Assembly: GCA_002238865.1 (NCBI GenBank)
Contig: MPNE01000025.1
Location: 1 to 60,660, forward strand
Source: Gemmatimonadetes bacterium bin94
Lineage (GTDB): Bacteria > Gemmatimonadota > Gemmatimonadetes > Longimicrobiales > Gaopeijiaceae
Direction of reading: 5' to 3'
Length of the DNA stretch: 60,660 bases
The stretch's first letter is position 1, and the number at the start of each line of letters is the position of its first letter. The notes under the pieces are model-generated. The model was not told the origin of the DNA. It made no database searches and was given only the letters and a program-made list of their open reading frames with translations. Shown one piece after another: positions 45,493 to 55,712 of this stretch. The position numbers were made by a program, and so were the translations under genes.

Positions 45493-46599
45493 ATGGCTAG
45501 AGGCGTCGTTGCGGTAACCATTCCGCCGCATTCACGAGCGAAGGTGGTGATCGTCGCGCTGGCGGCGGTCACCACCACATGCTCTCCCGAGCGGTTACCC
45601 GAGGCCACTGTGGCCCTGGCGCCGATGGCATCCGTCTCATCAGATGCCTTCAGTACCCACATCGCTCTCATTTCCGACGATGTTGGCTGCGTTCCCGACA
45701 GCTATGAATTCCGGGTGATGTGCTACGGCCGCGATGGTGAGATGCTTGGCGTCTGGGGACGTGAGGGTGAGGGACCCGGAGAATTCCAGGACGTCATGCA
45801 AGTTCGGCGGTGGCCGCACCGGAGGGTCGCCGTATTCGGAATCGGGGGGCGGATGACCGTCTTCGAACCGACCGGTGAAATCGTATCCGAAGTCAGGATC
45901 CCCGGGACCATCATGGTCAACGGAATCGACAGCACCACGGCTTTTGGACTTGAGCCCAGATTCGGAGGGGGCGGGTTGCGGTTGGTGGAGTTGGACGTCG
46001 AGTCCGGCGAGATTGTGTGGGAACGACCAGACTACACTGATATCGGTACAAAGGAGACGGCGTGTGGGCGCAAGAGTCCCGGACCCCCAACGCCGCAAGG
46101 TGGCTGGGTCTTTCCGGCCTGCGGAAATCAGCTCGTGTTTCTGGCCCATCGTGATGACCCCGCCGCCGCCGTTTTTCGAGCTCCGAACTACGTCGAGGAG
46201 TTTCCGAACGAGCGTGATGTCCAGATCATGCGTTCGAATCTGGAGTCACCGGCACTGCAGGGATCCTTCATGGTGCCTCCCCCATCTCAGAGGGAACAGT
46301 ACATCGAGGATTACAAGGCGAGACCGAAGGACTGGTTCATGGGCGGCCAAGCGATGAAGTTCGACAGCCTCGGCCGTCTCTGGATCGGCACCAGGCACGA
46401 TCACTCCGACTATTCCTACATCGATGTCTGGACCGGCACGGAATACTCCGGTTCCGTCCGGGTGCGTGACCGCCTGATCGGATTTGATATTCTCGGCTCT
46501 ACGCTCGTGACTGTCGTACGACGTCCACCCGATCGCAGAGGGATCTCGGGGCAGGCAATCGACTGGTACGACATCCGGGAGGTCGAGTTCGGTTCCTGA
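45493..46599 (+). CDS. exported six-bladed beta-propeller-like protein
   Basis: A 368-residue protein with a hydrophobic N-terminal segment (KVVIVALAAVTTTCS; the Cys is a weak lipobox) and blade motifs such as GEMLGVWGREGEGPGEFQDV and FDSLGRLWIGTRHDHSDYSYIDV. It is related in type to the beta-propeller protein at 30.5-31.6 kb but clearly divergent. TGGAGG precedes ATG 45493. No function can be assigned. Confidence 0.7.
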   Translation: MARGVVAVTIPPHSRAKVVIVALAAVTTTCSPERLPEATVALAPMASVSSDAFSTHIALISDDVGCVPDSYEFRVMCYGRDGEMLGVWGREGEGPGEFQDVMQVRRWPHRRVAVFGIGGRMTVFEPTGEIVSEVRIPGTIMVNGIDSTTAFGLEPRFGGGGLRLVELDVESGEIVWERPDYTDIGTKETACGRKSPGPPTPQGGWVFPACGNQLVFLAHRDDPAAAVFRAPNYVEEFPNERDVQIMRSNLESPALQGSFMVPPPSQREQYIEDYKARPKDWFMGGQAMKFDSLGRLWIGTRHDHSDYSYIDVWTGTEYSGSVRVRDRLIGFDILGSTLVTVVRRPPDRRGISGQAIDWYDIREVEFGS

Positions 46600-46600
46600 C

Positions 46601-49600
46601 CTATCCCCGCAACGCCAGATACCGGATCGACTGGATCGCCACCGATAGCCCGGCCAGGCTGATCGGCTGCTCCGCTTCCACCTCTTCCAGCACTTCGTGG
46701 AAGCGGGTCAGGCGGGCGTCGTGGGAGCTGAAGTCGAGCGCCCCGGCCAGAGTCCCTGCGCCCGCGAGGGCCCCTTCGGTCAGGTTGCGACGAATCGCGC
46801 CCAGGTCGTTGACGAGACCCAGTGCCCAGCGCTGCTGCCACTTCCCTTCGCCGCTCGCCCTCTCGATGCACCCGACCAGCCACGGGATCCGGAGCTCCTC
46901 GGTGACCCAGTAGTACACCCTGGCCGCGCCCACGGGATCGGTGCCGGTGGTGCGGGCCAAGCGCAGAATCTCCAGCAGATGATCCAGGAATCGCAATGTC
47001 ACCAGGTTGCGGACGAACGACTCGTCCCCGGGCTGGGGCATGGCCGCCTTCACCCGGGCCAGGAAGTTCTCGCGATCCTGGCCGGCCACGATGTCGTGGA
47101 ATTTTCCGCGCAACGCTTCGAGTCCGTCCAGACTCCCCTCGATGAGGGCCGTGGTCGATTCCTCGGGGTCGCAATTGTTCAGCACCCAGCGCGTGGTGCG
47201 CTCCAGCACCCGGCCCAGCCCCATCGTCCAGCGGTAGGTCACGGCGGCCGACACCCTCCCCTCGCGGGAGCGGATTTCCGCCAGCAGCGCGTCGTGCCGG
47301 GTCAGTCTGGCCGCCACCAGCCACGCCCGCGCGATCTCCGCCGACTCCCGGCCCGTCTCGCGCACCAGGCGGCCGATGAACGCGGACCCCATCAGGTCGA
47401 CGAGGTCGTTGGTCATCTGGCAGGCAACGATCTCGCGCCGGAGACGATGGTTGGCCGCCCGCTCCTTCCCCACCAGTTCCATGGCTTCGGCCGGGAAATA
47501 CCGGTGAAAGTAGTCCTCGGTGGACGGATCGTCGGGCAGGTCGGAAGCCAGCAGCGCCGACTTGAGATGCAACTTGGCGTACGCCATGAGCACGCACAGC
47601 TCGGGCCGCGTCAGCGATTGATTGGACTCCTTGCGCGCCGACAGTTCGTCCCAGGAGGGGAGCCCCTCGGCGTCGCGGTCGAGCAGACCCTTCCGTCCCA
47701 GGTCGCCCATGAGCGCCCAGTAGTGGTCCATGCCCCTGCGCGCACGGTACTCGTCGAGCGACACCGCCTGGCATCCGGACTCGTTGTCGGCCAGGACGAG
47801 GTTGGCGACGGGGTCGGTGAGGCGCTTCAGCAGCTGGTTGCGTTCGTCACGCGTCACGAGATCTGCGGTCAACGCCTCGTGGAGCAGGATCTTGAGGTTG
47901 ACTTCCCGGTCGGAGAGGTTGACGCCGCCCGAGTTGTCCAGCGCATCCGTGTTGATGCGCCCGCCCCCAAGCGCGTATTCGATCCGCGCGGCCTGCGTGA
48001 ACCCGAGGTTGCCGCCCTCCCCGACCACCTGGGCGCGGAGTTCGCTCACATTGATGCGCACGGCGTCGTTCGAGGCGTCGCCCGCGTCGGCATGGCTTTC
48101 CGCGCCCGCCTTCACGTACGTGCCGATCCCGCCGTTCCACAACAGGTCGACCGGCGCCGACAGAACGGCCCGGATGAGGCTCTCGCCGTCGAGCGTCACC
48201 GTGTCCTCATCGAGGCCGAGCGCGACGCGGGCCTCATCGGTCAGGTCGACCGACTTGACGCCCCGGGACACGATCATCCCGCCCGGCGACAGCTTGCTCC
48301 GGTCGTAGTCGTCCCAGGACGAACGGCCGAGGTGGAAGATCCGCTCACGCTCCTGGAAGGAGGTCACGGGATCGGGGTCGGGATCGATGAAAACGTGGCG
48401 GTGGTCGAACGCCGCCACGAGGCGCGTGCAGGGCGACAGGAGCATCCCGTTGCCGAAGACGTCGCCGCTCATGTCGCCGATGCCCGCCACCGTGAAGGGC
48501 TCCTCCTGGATGTTCCTGCCCATCTCGCGGAAGTGCCGCTTAACCGACTCCCAGGCACCGCCGGCGGTGATCCCCACCACCTTGTGGTCGTACCCGTTGG
48601 AGCCGCCCGAGGCGAAGGCATCGTCGAGCCAGAAGCCGTACTCGGCCGCGACGGCGTTGGCGGTGTCGGAGAAGGGCGCCGTGCCCTTGTCGGCGGCGAC
48701 GACCAGGTAGGGGTCGAAGCCGTCATGGCGGAGGACTCCCTCCGGAGGCCGGGTCGCACCGTCGAGGTTGTCGGTGATGTCCAGGAGCCCGCGCATGAGG
48801 GTGCAATACTGCTCGCGGGCCTCGTGCCCCATGGCCTGGCGGTCGGAGAAGGACCTGAGGCAGACGAACCCGCCCTTCGACCCGCTGGGCACGATGACGG
48901 CGTTTTTCACCATCTGGGTGAGTACCAGCCCCATGACCTCGGTGCGGAAGTCGTCGGGACGGTCCGAGTGGCGGATGCCCCCTCGCGCCACCGACGCACC
49001 TCGCAGGTGGATCCCCTCCATCCGCGACGAACGGACCCAGATTTCGTACTTGAGCCGATTCTTCGACACGCTCTGCAGCCGCGCGCTGTCGAACTTGAAC
49101 GACGTGTACGGCACGCCTCCCGACCGGACCGTCGGCGTGCCGCCCCCGGTCCGGTAGTAGTTCGTCCGCACCGTCGAGTCGATCACGGCCTGGAATGAGC
49201 GCAGCGCCCGGTCGTGGGCGAGGGAGTCAACCCCGACCAGCGCATCGCCGATCCGGCTCCTGATGTCGGCAGCGGTGGCCTCGCGCGCTTCCAAGCCCCC
49301 CTCCGCGTCCGGGGAGTCCGGGTTGAAGCGGGCCTCGAAGAGGCGGAAGAGGAGCAGCCCGATCGCCGGGTGGCTGTCGAGCGCGGCCCGCAACACCTGA
49401 CGGCTGGGCACGGCCCCGATCTGGAACGCGTAGTGTGCGTACGCACGCAGGACTTCCACCTCCCGCCACGCCATCCCGGTGGGCTGAATCAGGCGGTTGA
49501 AGCCGTCGTCGGTCGCGTCCCCGGCCCGCACGGCCAGAATCGCCTCCGACAGGACGGAATCTCTCGCCTCCACGTCCACCCTGTCCCCGTCCGCTGTCTG

Positions 49601-51472
49601 CACATCGAAGCTGTAGATGGCGGAGTCGGTCCCGCCGCTGCCTTCCCGCAACTCGAAGAGCGACACGGCAATCACCCGGAGTCCGCAGTTCTCGAGTACC
49701 GGCATGAAGTCCGACAGGATGATCTTGTGCTCCCGGATGTACACCTTGAGGTCGCACTTGCTCCTGCTCTCCGAATCGTCGAAGAAGCGGACCGACTCCA
49801 TCCGCCCCTTGGCCTTCATATCCTCCAGCTCGGCGATGTCCGTGATCGCGGTAGCCGGATCGGTCGCGGCCTTGTATTCCGGCACGAAGGCGCCCGCGTA
49901 GTGCTGCGCGATCTGGTGGGCTTCGTCGGGCGGACGCGTCTCGGCCAGGAGGTCCCCCACCTCGTCGAGCCACGAGCGGGTGAGGCTCGTGACCGTGGCC
50001 CTGAGGTCCCGCCACTCGATTTCGGCGAGCCGATCGGGAGAGCCACCCAGATAGAAGTGCAGGCGTGCCTGGTCCCCCGCGCCCATGGCCAGGTGATAGT
50101 TCAGAATCTCGGCCTTGTATCGCGACACCAGCGCCGTCTCGAAGTCCTTGCGGAATGCGCCCGAGAATCGGCTGCGCGGCAGCACGACCATGATGGAGAC
50201 ACCGCGTCCCAGTCTGTCGCGCCGCACCGTCACGAAGACCTCGGCGGTGTTGTACCGGGTCAGAATCGTGCGGATGTCCTTCGCAATCTCCTCGGCCGAG
50301 GCAAGGAAAAGCTCCTCCTTCGGCAGCGAGTCGAAGATCGTGATGATCTCCTTGTAGTCGTGCGACCCCTCCGACACCCCTTCGAGGATGGTCCCGAGCT
50401 TCTGGCGCAGGATGGGGATGTCCTGGGCGGGCTCGGTGTACGCCTGCGACGTGAAGAGGCCGAGGAAACGGTGTTCGCCCGCAACCGAACCGTCGCGGCG
50501 GAGCTTCTTGACGCCGATGTAGTCCATCCGTGCGCGGCGGTGGACCGTGGACTCGGCGTTGGTCTTGCTGATGATCAGGAGCGGGCCCGACAGCGCCCTG
50601 TCCCGCATCTGGCTGGACAGCTGGCTGATCGGCAAGGGGCGGGCAAAGGTCGAAGTGTCTTCCGCCTGGAGCACGCCCAGCCCGGAACCGGGGTCGACCA
50701 TGACCGCATCTTCGCCCCCCGGCTCGACCGGCTGGAACGAATAGGAGCGATAGCCGAGAAAGACGAAGCCCCCGTCGCGCAGCCAGCGCAGGAAGGCCTG
50801 CACCTCGCGGAACTCGTCGCGGTGCCGGGGGACATCGCGCATGCGGAATCCCAGCTCCGAGACCACGTCCCCGATCTTGTCGATCATCAGGCCGAAGTCA
50901 TCGGTGGCCTTGACCACATCTTCCAGGCGGCGCGCCGTCTCGTGGCGGAGCGATTCGCGGGCCTCGGAATCGGCGACCCGGGAGACCTCCGCGTAGACCA
51001 TGGACTCGGTTTGGGCGCTCTCGTCCGGCGGATGAAAGTCCGTTATCCACCCGTCCTCATTCCGCTCCACGGTCATGAGCGGGTAGACCAGGTGCGCGAT
51101 CTTGAGATCCTCGGAGGACAGGAACTCGCGAATCGTGTCCACGATGAAGGGTCGCTCGGAGATGTTGGTCCGCACGACCGTCACCGGGGCCAACCACCCG
51201 GCCGCTTCCTGATCCGGGTTCAGCACCTCGACGTCGACCCGGTCGGGGCGGCTCCGGTCGAGGAACAGAAGCGAGTCCATGCACAACCGGGCCAGGTCAT
51301 CCGTCCCCCGCTCCTCCAGCAACTCGACCGGCGCCTTGCCGAGGAAGAACGGCACGAACTTCTCCAGCAGGCGATAGCGGTCGTCGTCCACCCTGTCCCG
51401 AAGGACGTCGAGGACATCGCGAAGGATTTCAGAGTTGGCCGGGGACTGGCGGGCGCCACCTGGCTGGATCAT
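46601..51472 (-). CDS. gdhB: NAD-dependent glutamate dehydrogenase, large (180-kDa) type
   Basis: A ~1620-residue enzyme of the bacterial L-GDH family. N-terminal regulatory ACT-like and ALP regions occupy about the first 700 residues. The catalytic domain holds RGGIRHSDRPDDFRTEVMGL and PSGSKGGFVCLR with the catalytic lysine. The NAD domain follows (VAADKGTAPFSDTAN, GGSNGYDHK, GNGMLLSPCTRLVAAFDHRHVFIDPDPDP). It converts glutamate to 2-oxoglutarate and ammonia in the cytoplasm, usually for amino-acid catabolism. I use ATG 51472; a TTG at 51511 is in frame. No ribosome site favours either. Full length and intact. Confidence 0.93.
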   Translation of the reverse strand: MIQPGGARQSPANSEILRDVLDVLRDRVDDDRYRLLEKFVPFFLGKAPVELLEERGTDDLARLCMDSLLFLDRSRPDRVDVEVLNPDQEAAGWLAPVTVVRTNISERPFIVDTIREFLSSEDLKIAHLVYPLMTVERNEDGWITDFHPPDESAQTESMVYAEVSRVADSEARESLRHETARRLEDVVKATDDFGLMIDKIGDVVSELGFRMRDVPRHRDEFREVQAFLRWLRDGGFVFLGYRSYSFQPVEPGGEDAVMVDPGSGLGVLQAEDTSTFARPLPISQLSSQMRDRALSGPLLIISKTNAESTVHRRARMDYIGVKKLRRDGSVAGEHRFLGLFTSQAYTEPAQDIPILRQKLGTILEGVSEGSHDYKEIITIFDSLPKEELFLASAEEIAKDIRTILTRYNTAEVFVTVRRDRLGRGVSIMVVLPRSRFSGAFRKDFETALVSRYKAEILNYHLAMGAGDQARLHFYLGGSPDRLAEIEWRDLRATVTSLTRSWLDEVGDLLAETRPPDEAHQIAQHYAGAFVPEYKAATDPATAITDIAELEDMKAKGRMESVRFFDDSESRSKCDLKVYIREHKIILSDFMPVLENCGLRVIAVSLFELREGSGGTDSAIYSFDVQTADGDRVDVEARDSVLSEAILAVRAGDATDDGFNRLIQPTGMAWREVEVLRAYAHYAFQIGAVPSRQVLRAALDSHPAIGLLLFRLFEARFNPDSPDAEGGLEAREATAADIRSRIGDALVGVDSLAHDRALRSFQAVIDSTVRTNYYRTGGGTPTVRSGGVPYTSFKFDSARLQSVSKNRLKYEIWVRSSRMEGIHLRGASVARGGIRHSDRPDDFRTEVMGLVLTQMVKNAVIVPSGSKGGFVCLRSFSDRQAMGHEAREQYCTLMRGLLDITDNLDGATRPPEGVLRHDGFDPYLVVAADKGTAPFSDTANAVAAEYGFWLDDAFASGGSNGYDHKVVGITAGGAWESVKRHFREMGRNIQEEPFTVAGIGDMSGDVFGNGMLLSPCTRLVAAFDHRHVFIDPDPDPVTSFQERERIFHLGRSSWDDYDRSKLSPGGMIVSRGVKSVDLTDEARVALGLDEDTVTLDGESLIRAVLSAPVDLLWNGGIGTYVKAGAESHADAGDASNDAVRINVSELRAQVVGEGGNLGFTQAARIEYALGGGRINTDALDNSGGVNLSDREVNLKILLHEALTADLVTRDERNQLLKRLTDPVANLVLADNESGCQAVSLDEYRARRGMDHYWALMGDLGRKGLLDRDAEGLPSWDELSARKESNQSLTRPELCVLMAYAKLHLKSALLASDLPDDPSTEDYFHRYFPAEAMELVGKERAANHRLRREIVACQMTNDLVDLMGSAFIGRLVRETGRESAEIARAWLVAARLTRHDALLAEIRSREGRVSAAVTYRWTMGLGRVLERTTRWVLNNCDPEESTTALIEGSLDGLEALRGKFHDIVAGQDRENFLARVKAAMPQPGDESFVRNLVTLRFLDHLLEILRLARTTGTDPVGAARVYYWVTEELRIPWLVGCIERASGEGKWQQRWALGLVNDLGAIRRNLTEGALAGAGTLAGALDFSSHDARLTRFHEVLEEVEAEQPISLAGLSVAIQSIRYLALRG

Positions 51473-51621
51473 TTCGTCACGGGTTCGCTCTTGAGGGAGA
51501 TCGCATGTCAACCTTCGGTCACGGCATGCCCAGGGTGTGGAGACAAGAGTAATCCGGCCACCCCACCGCCACCAGACGTTACCTTACTATCGACCGTTTC
51601 ACCTGTACCCCGAGTCGCCCG

Positions 51622-52959
51622 TTGCGTTTCATCCACATCGCGGATGTTCACCTCGACACGGCCTTCGCCGGACGATCGGACGAGATGCGAAGCCGCCTGC
51701 GGCGCGCCGTACGGGAAGCCTTTTCCCGGTGCGTCGACACCGCTGTCGGCGAGCAGGTGGACGCCGTGCTGATCGCCGGCGACCTCTTCGACGGCGGCAG
51801 CCTTTCCTTCGCAAGCGAGCGATTCCTGCTGGCCCATCTCGGCAAGCTGGCAGAAGCCGACATCCAGGTCGTCTACGCCACCGGGAATCACGACCCGGGT
51901 CGCGGGCTTCGCGCCAACAGCCTGGACTGGCCCGGCAACGTCACGGTGATCGCCGGCGCAGATCCGGTGACGGTTGCGGTCAAGGGGCGCACGGGGGACA
52001 TCGTCGGCCACGTCACCGGCGCGGGACACGCCGATGCCCGCGAGACGGCGGACCTTTCGCTGCGGCTCGAGCCCGTGGCCGAAACCGCCCTCCCCCAGGC
52101 GGCGATCCTGCACACCCAGGTCACTTCGGCGAACGGCCGGGATCTGCACCGTCCCTACGCCCCATCCGGCATCGAGGGCCTGCGCGCCGCCGGCTTCCAC
52201 TACTGGGCGCTGGGACACGTCCACCTGGGCCAGGAACTCTCGGCCGAGCCCCCGGTCCGCTACAGCGGCAACCTGCAGGGACGCGACCCCCGCGAGAGCG
52301 GCCCGAAGGGTGGTCTGCTCGTCGACCTCCTCGATCCGGTGCATCCGGTGATCGAGTTCAGGGAGTTCTCGCCGGTGCGGTGGGAGAGGGTCACGATTTC
52401 GGGGCTGGAAGAGGTGCGCTCGCTGGATGCGCTGGTCGGCGAGGTCGCGGCGGAATGGGAACGCGCGCGCGCCTCCGATCCGGGCAGTGACGACACGGAG
52501 TGGATGGTGGCCGTCGATCTTGTGGGGCCGTCGCCGATGTGGCGCAAGCTGCGCGAGGCGGAGGAAATCGCGACGATCGAGGACGAGTTAGCGGCGCGGC
52601 TCGGTGCCCTTGGCGCCGAGGTCCGTGCCGGAAAGCTGCACCCCGAAGCGCAGATCGACGACCATATCGACCGCGAGGACGTGCTGGGCGCCGGCCTGCG
52701 TCTCTCCAGGGACGTGTTGTCGGGGAAGGACCGGCTCGGGTTGGCCGACACCGACCTCGCCGGGTTCGATCCCGGGCGCGATGGCACGCTCGACGCATAC
52801 CTCCGGCGGCTGCTCTCGGGCGGTGCCGAAGAGATCATGACCCGGATGCTCGTTCCCCGGGCCGACCTCCCGCGCATCACCGAGAACGGCGGGCAGGAGG
52901 AATCCGGGCAGGAGCAATCGCCGGAGGAGCAATCGCCGGAGGAGGAAGGCGCACCGTGA
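51622..52959 (+). CDS. SbcD/YhaO-type DNA repair metallophosphoesterase
   Basis: A 445-residue calcineurin-like phosphoesterase with the nuclease motifs Asp8-x-His10 (ADVHLD), Asp54 (GDLFDGG), Asn89-His90-Asp91 (GNHD) and GHVHLG near 200. The family (Mre11/SbcD/YhaO) processes DNA ends with an SMC-like ATPase, and the overlapping downstream gene encodes that partner. TTG 51622 starts right at the conserved MRFIHIADVH. The C terminus has an imperfect EEQSPEEQSPEE repeat, copied at DNA level. Confidence 0.88.
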   Translation: MRFIHIADVHLDTAFAGRSDEMRSRLRRAVREAFSRCVDTAVGEQVDAVLIAGDLFDGGSLSFASERFLLAHLGKLAEADIQVVYATGNHDPGRGLRANSLDWPGNVTVIAGADPVTVAVKGRTGDIVGHVTGAGHADARETADLSLRLEPVAETALPQAAILHTQVTSANGRDLHRPYAPSGIEGLRAAGFHYWALGHVHLGQELSAEPPVRYSGNLQGRDPRESGPKGGLLVDLLDPVHPVIEFREFSPVRWERVTISGLEEVRSLDALVGEVAAEWERARASDPGSDDTEWMVAVDLVGPSPMWRKLREAEEIATIEDELAARLGALGAEVRAGKLHPEAQIDDHIDREDVLGAGLRLSRDVLSGKDRLGLADTDLAGFDPGRDGTLDAYLRRLLSGGAEEIMTRMLVPRADLPRITENGGQEESGQEQSPEEQSPEEEGAP

Positions 52960-55712
52960 GGTTCGAATCGATCGACATCACCCGTTATGGGTGCCTGGCC
53001 GATCTCTCTACGGGAGACGCGCCGCTGCCCCCGATCGTCGTCGTACTCGGCCCGAACGAGAGCGGGAAGTCAACGTTCTTTGACTTTGTGTCAACCATGC
53101 TTTACGGCTTTCGGCCCGCGACCCGGTCCCAGCACCCCTACACCCCATGGTCGGGAGGCGACGCGGAGGGTCAGGCGCGGATCCGCCTCGCCGGCGGCGA
53201 CGTCCTCGGGGTGCATCGGCGCCTCATGTCGACCGGCTGGGCGCGTTTGCACGGCAACGGTCAAGTGGAGGACATCGGCAACCGCCCCCTGTCGGCGGCA
53301 AGCCATGTCGCACGCGTCGTCTACCGACAGGTGTACGCGCTGACGTTGGCCGAGCTCGCCGGCCTCGAGGGCGAGAGCTGGGACCTGGTGCAGGACCGTC
53401 TGGTGGGCGCCATGGCCGCGCCGGACCTGCGGCCCGCCCGTCTGGTCGCGGCCGAATTCGAGGACGAAGCCAAGCGGCTCTGGCGCCCGGACCGTCGCGG
53501 GCGTCCCCGAACACGCGTGCTGCTGGCGGATCTCACCGCGCTCAACGAGGTGCGGAGCGAGGCGTTGAACCGTGACCGGATGCTGCGCGAGAAGGTGGCG
53601 GAAAAGGCGGATGCCGAGGAGAGGCTCGGCACGCTGCGCGAGGATCGGGCGCGGGAGCAGCAGCGCCGAGGCGCGATCGAACACCGTCTGAACCGGCTGC
53701 TTCCGGTGCGGCGGAAGCTCGCGCGGATCCGGGAGTTGCGCGCCGAAGCGGGACCGGGTTACGAGCTGGACGGGCTGCCCGGCGACCCGAAGGGACAGCT
53801 GCGCACGCTGAGACAGCGTCACGCACAGTCGGTGGCCCGGATCGAGGAGCTCGAGCACGAGGCAGCGGGGTGCCGGGACGCGATCGAGAGATTCGGACGG
53901 GCGCAGCGTGACATGGTGGAGGCCGAGTCCGCGATCCGGAGCGCCGCGAACCGCCTTGAAGGCCTCGACGAACTGGAAGAGGCGGTGACGGGTGCCGAGA
54001 GCGCCGTCGAAGCCGCGGACAACTCGTGCCGGAAACGGGGCGAGGTTCTCTTCTCCGTTCCCTGGAGCGACGTCGAGCTCGACGATCTCACCGCGGCTCC
54101 GGCCGACGGACTGCGGGAAGCCGTGCAGGAGTACCGGGCCGTTCGGGAACAGCGCCGCATTGCCCAGGAGCGGGAGCGGGACGACCGCTCCCCGAAGCTC
54201 TCCGCGACAATGCGCCCCGGTCGCGGCCGCATGGCCTTGGGGATGATTCTCCTGTTCACCGGACTCCTGGCGGCGGTTGTGACGCTGCCCGCGGTGGGCC
54301 TGACCCTTCCCGTGGACGACACGATGGCGCTGCGGATAGGGGGAATCGTCGCAATCGCCGGCTTCGTACTGCTGATCATGTGGTCGGACGCCAACCGACG
54401 GGCCACAGTCTACGAGAAGGCCGCGAGAGAGGCGAAGAAGCGCGCCTCCTTCCAGATTGCCAGGCTGAAGGACCAGGAACAGGTCGCACGGCGTGCCGTC
54501 GCCGAAGTGGTGGGAACCCTTCCGGTCCGGGACACCCTGCTCGAAGCGCCGAGCCTCGATCTGCCGGCCGGACTCGAGCGCATGACGGAGCTGATGACCG
54601 ACCGCAGTGCTCGCCATCGGGAGTTGAAGGTCCGGCGCGAGAAGCTGGCAGCCGCGCTGGACGAGGTGCGAAGCGTGGGCGACGTGGCACCGATCCCGCT
54701 CCAGGGCGATTCCGGCGAAAAGGCCAAGGGCCTGATCAGCTCCCTGCAGGGAGCGCTGCGGGCTCGAGGACTGGCAGCCATCGCGGAGCGCGACCTCGCC
54801 CGGGTCGAGAGCGACCTCGACCGGATCGGCACCGAACGGGACGATGTCGACAAGCGGCTAGGCGTGCTCGAGGAGCGACTGCGCGAGGTGGGCGACGGAG
54901 ACATCGACCATGGCACCGAGGAGGCCGCCCGCCGCACCGATGCCCGCAGCCGGGCCGATCAGCTCAACAGCGAGCTGGAGCGCGAGCACCCCGACCTGGA
55001 CGAGATCGTCGCCGGGATCCGTGACGCCGACGCCGGGGGGGAGCAGTGGGAATCGCTGGCCGAAAGGCTGGAGACGGCGGCGGCCGAGCGCGACGAGATG
55101 ATTCAGCAGGTCGAGGATCTCCAGGGCATGATCGGCCGGCTGGAGTCCGAGATCGGGCACCTGCGGGAGGGAGAGACCCCGGACCAGGTCGACGGGCACA
55201 TCGCGTCGGTCAAGGAGAGGATCACGGAAGCGAAGGAGAACCGCGATCGAGCCTTCGTGCTGGCCCGTCTCGTGCGCGAAGCGGACCGCCGCTTTCGCGA
55301 AGAGCACCAGCCCGACCTGCTGGTGCGGGCCGGAGGATACCTGCGCCACATCACCGCCGGCCGTTACGACCGGATCGAACTGGGCGAAGGGGACGACCGG
55401 TACTTCCATCTGCGCGGCCCGGCCGCGCCTCAGCCCAGAAAGCTGGGTGAGCCGCTTTCCCAGGGAACGAAGGAGCAGGTCTACCTGGCGTTGCGCCTCG
55501 CGATCATCGACCATCTGGACGCCGACGACGAGCGGCTCCCGCTCTGCATGGACGAAGCCCTCGTGAACTGGGACGCGTGGCGCCGCGACCGCGCATTCGG
55601 CCTTTTGGAAAGCGTGGCGGAACGCCGGCAGGTCTTCCTCTTCACATGCCACCCCGCCATGGCGGCCGAGATGGAAGACCGCGGGGGCAGGATCATCGTC
55701 CTGGGGGGGTAG
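52956..55712 (+). CDS. YhaN/SbcC-like AAA ATPase with central membrane segments
   Basis: A 918-residue SMC-like ATPase. Walker A GPNESGKST is at 32-40, long coiled coils cover about 190-850, and the C-terminal half carries the signature LSQGTKEQVYLALRLA and Walker B LCMDEALVN. Two adjacent hydrophobic segments (about 420-465: GMILLFTGLLAAVV and IGGIVAIAGFVLLIMW) interrupt the coil, as in YhaN of Bacillus, and suggest membrane anchoring. GTG 52956 overlaps the stop of the metallophosphoesterase (GTGA). Together they should form a DNA-end-processing complex. Confidence 0.88.
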   Translation: MRFESIDITRYGCLADLSTGDAPLPPIVVVLGPNESGKSTFFDFVSTMLYGFRPATRSQHPYTPWSGGDAEGQARIRLAGGDVLGVHRRLMSTGWARLHGNGQVEDIGNRPLSAASHVARVVYRQVYALTLAELAGLEGESWDLVQDRLVGAMAAPDLRPARLVAAEFEDEAKRLWRPDRRGRPRTRVLLADLTALNEVRSEALNRDRMLREKVAEKADAEERLGTLREDRAREQQRRGAIEHRLNRLLPVRRKLARIRELRAEAGPGYELDGLPGDPKGQLRTLRQRHAQSVARIEELEHEAAGCRDAIERFGRAQRDMVEAESAIRSAANRLEGLDELEEAVTGAESAVEAADNSCRKRGEVLFSVPWSDVELDDLTAAPADGLREAVQEYRAVREQRRIAQERERDDRSPKLSATMRPGRGRMALGMILLFTGLLAAVVTLPAVGLTLPVDDTMALRIGGIVAIAGFVLLIMWSDANRRATVYEKAAREAKKRASFQIARLKDQEQVARRAVAEVVGTLPVRDTLLEAPSLDLPAGLERMTELMTDRSARHRELKVRREKLAAALDEVRSVGDVAPIPLQGDSGEKAKGLISSLQGALRARGLAAIAERDLARVESDLDRIGTERDDVDKRLGVLEERLREVGDGDIDHGTEEAARRTDARSRADQLNSELEREHPDLDEIVAGIRDADAGGEQWESLAERLETAAAERDEMIQQVEDLQGMIGRLESEIGHLREGETPDQVDGHIASVKERITEAKENRDRAFVLARLVREADRRFREEHQPDLLVRAGGYLRHITAGRYDRIELGEGDDRYFHLRGPAAPQPRKLGEPLSQGTKEQVYLALRLAIIDHLDADDERLPLCMDEALVNWDAWRRDRAFGLLESVAERRQVFLFTCHPAMAAEMEDRGGRIIVLGG

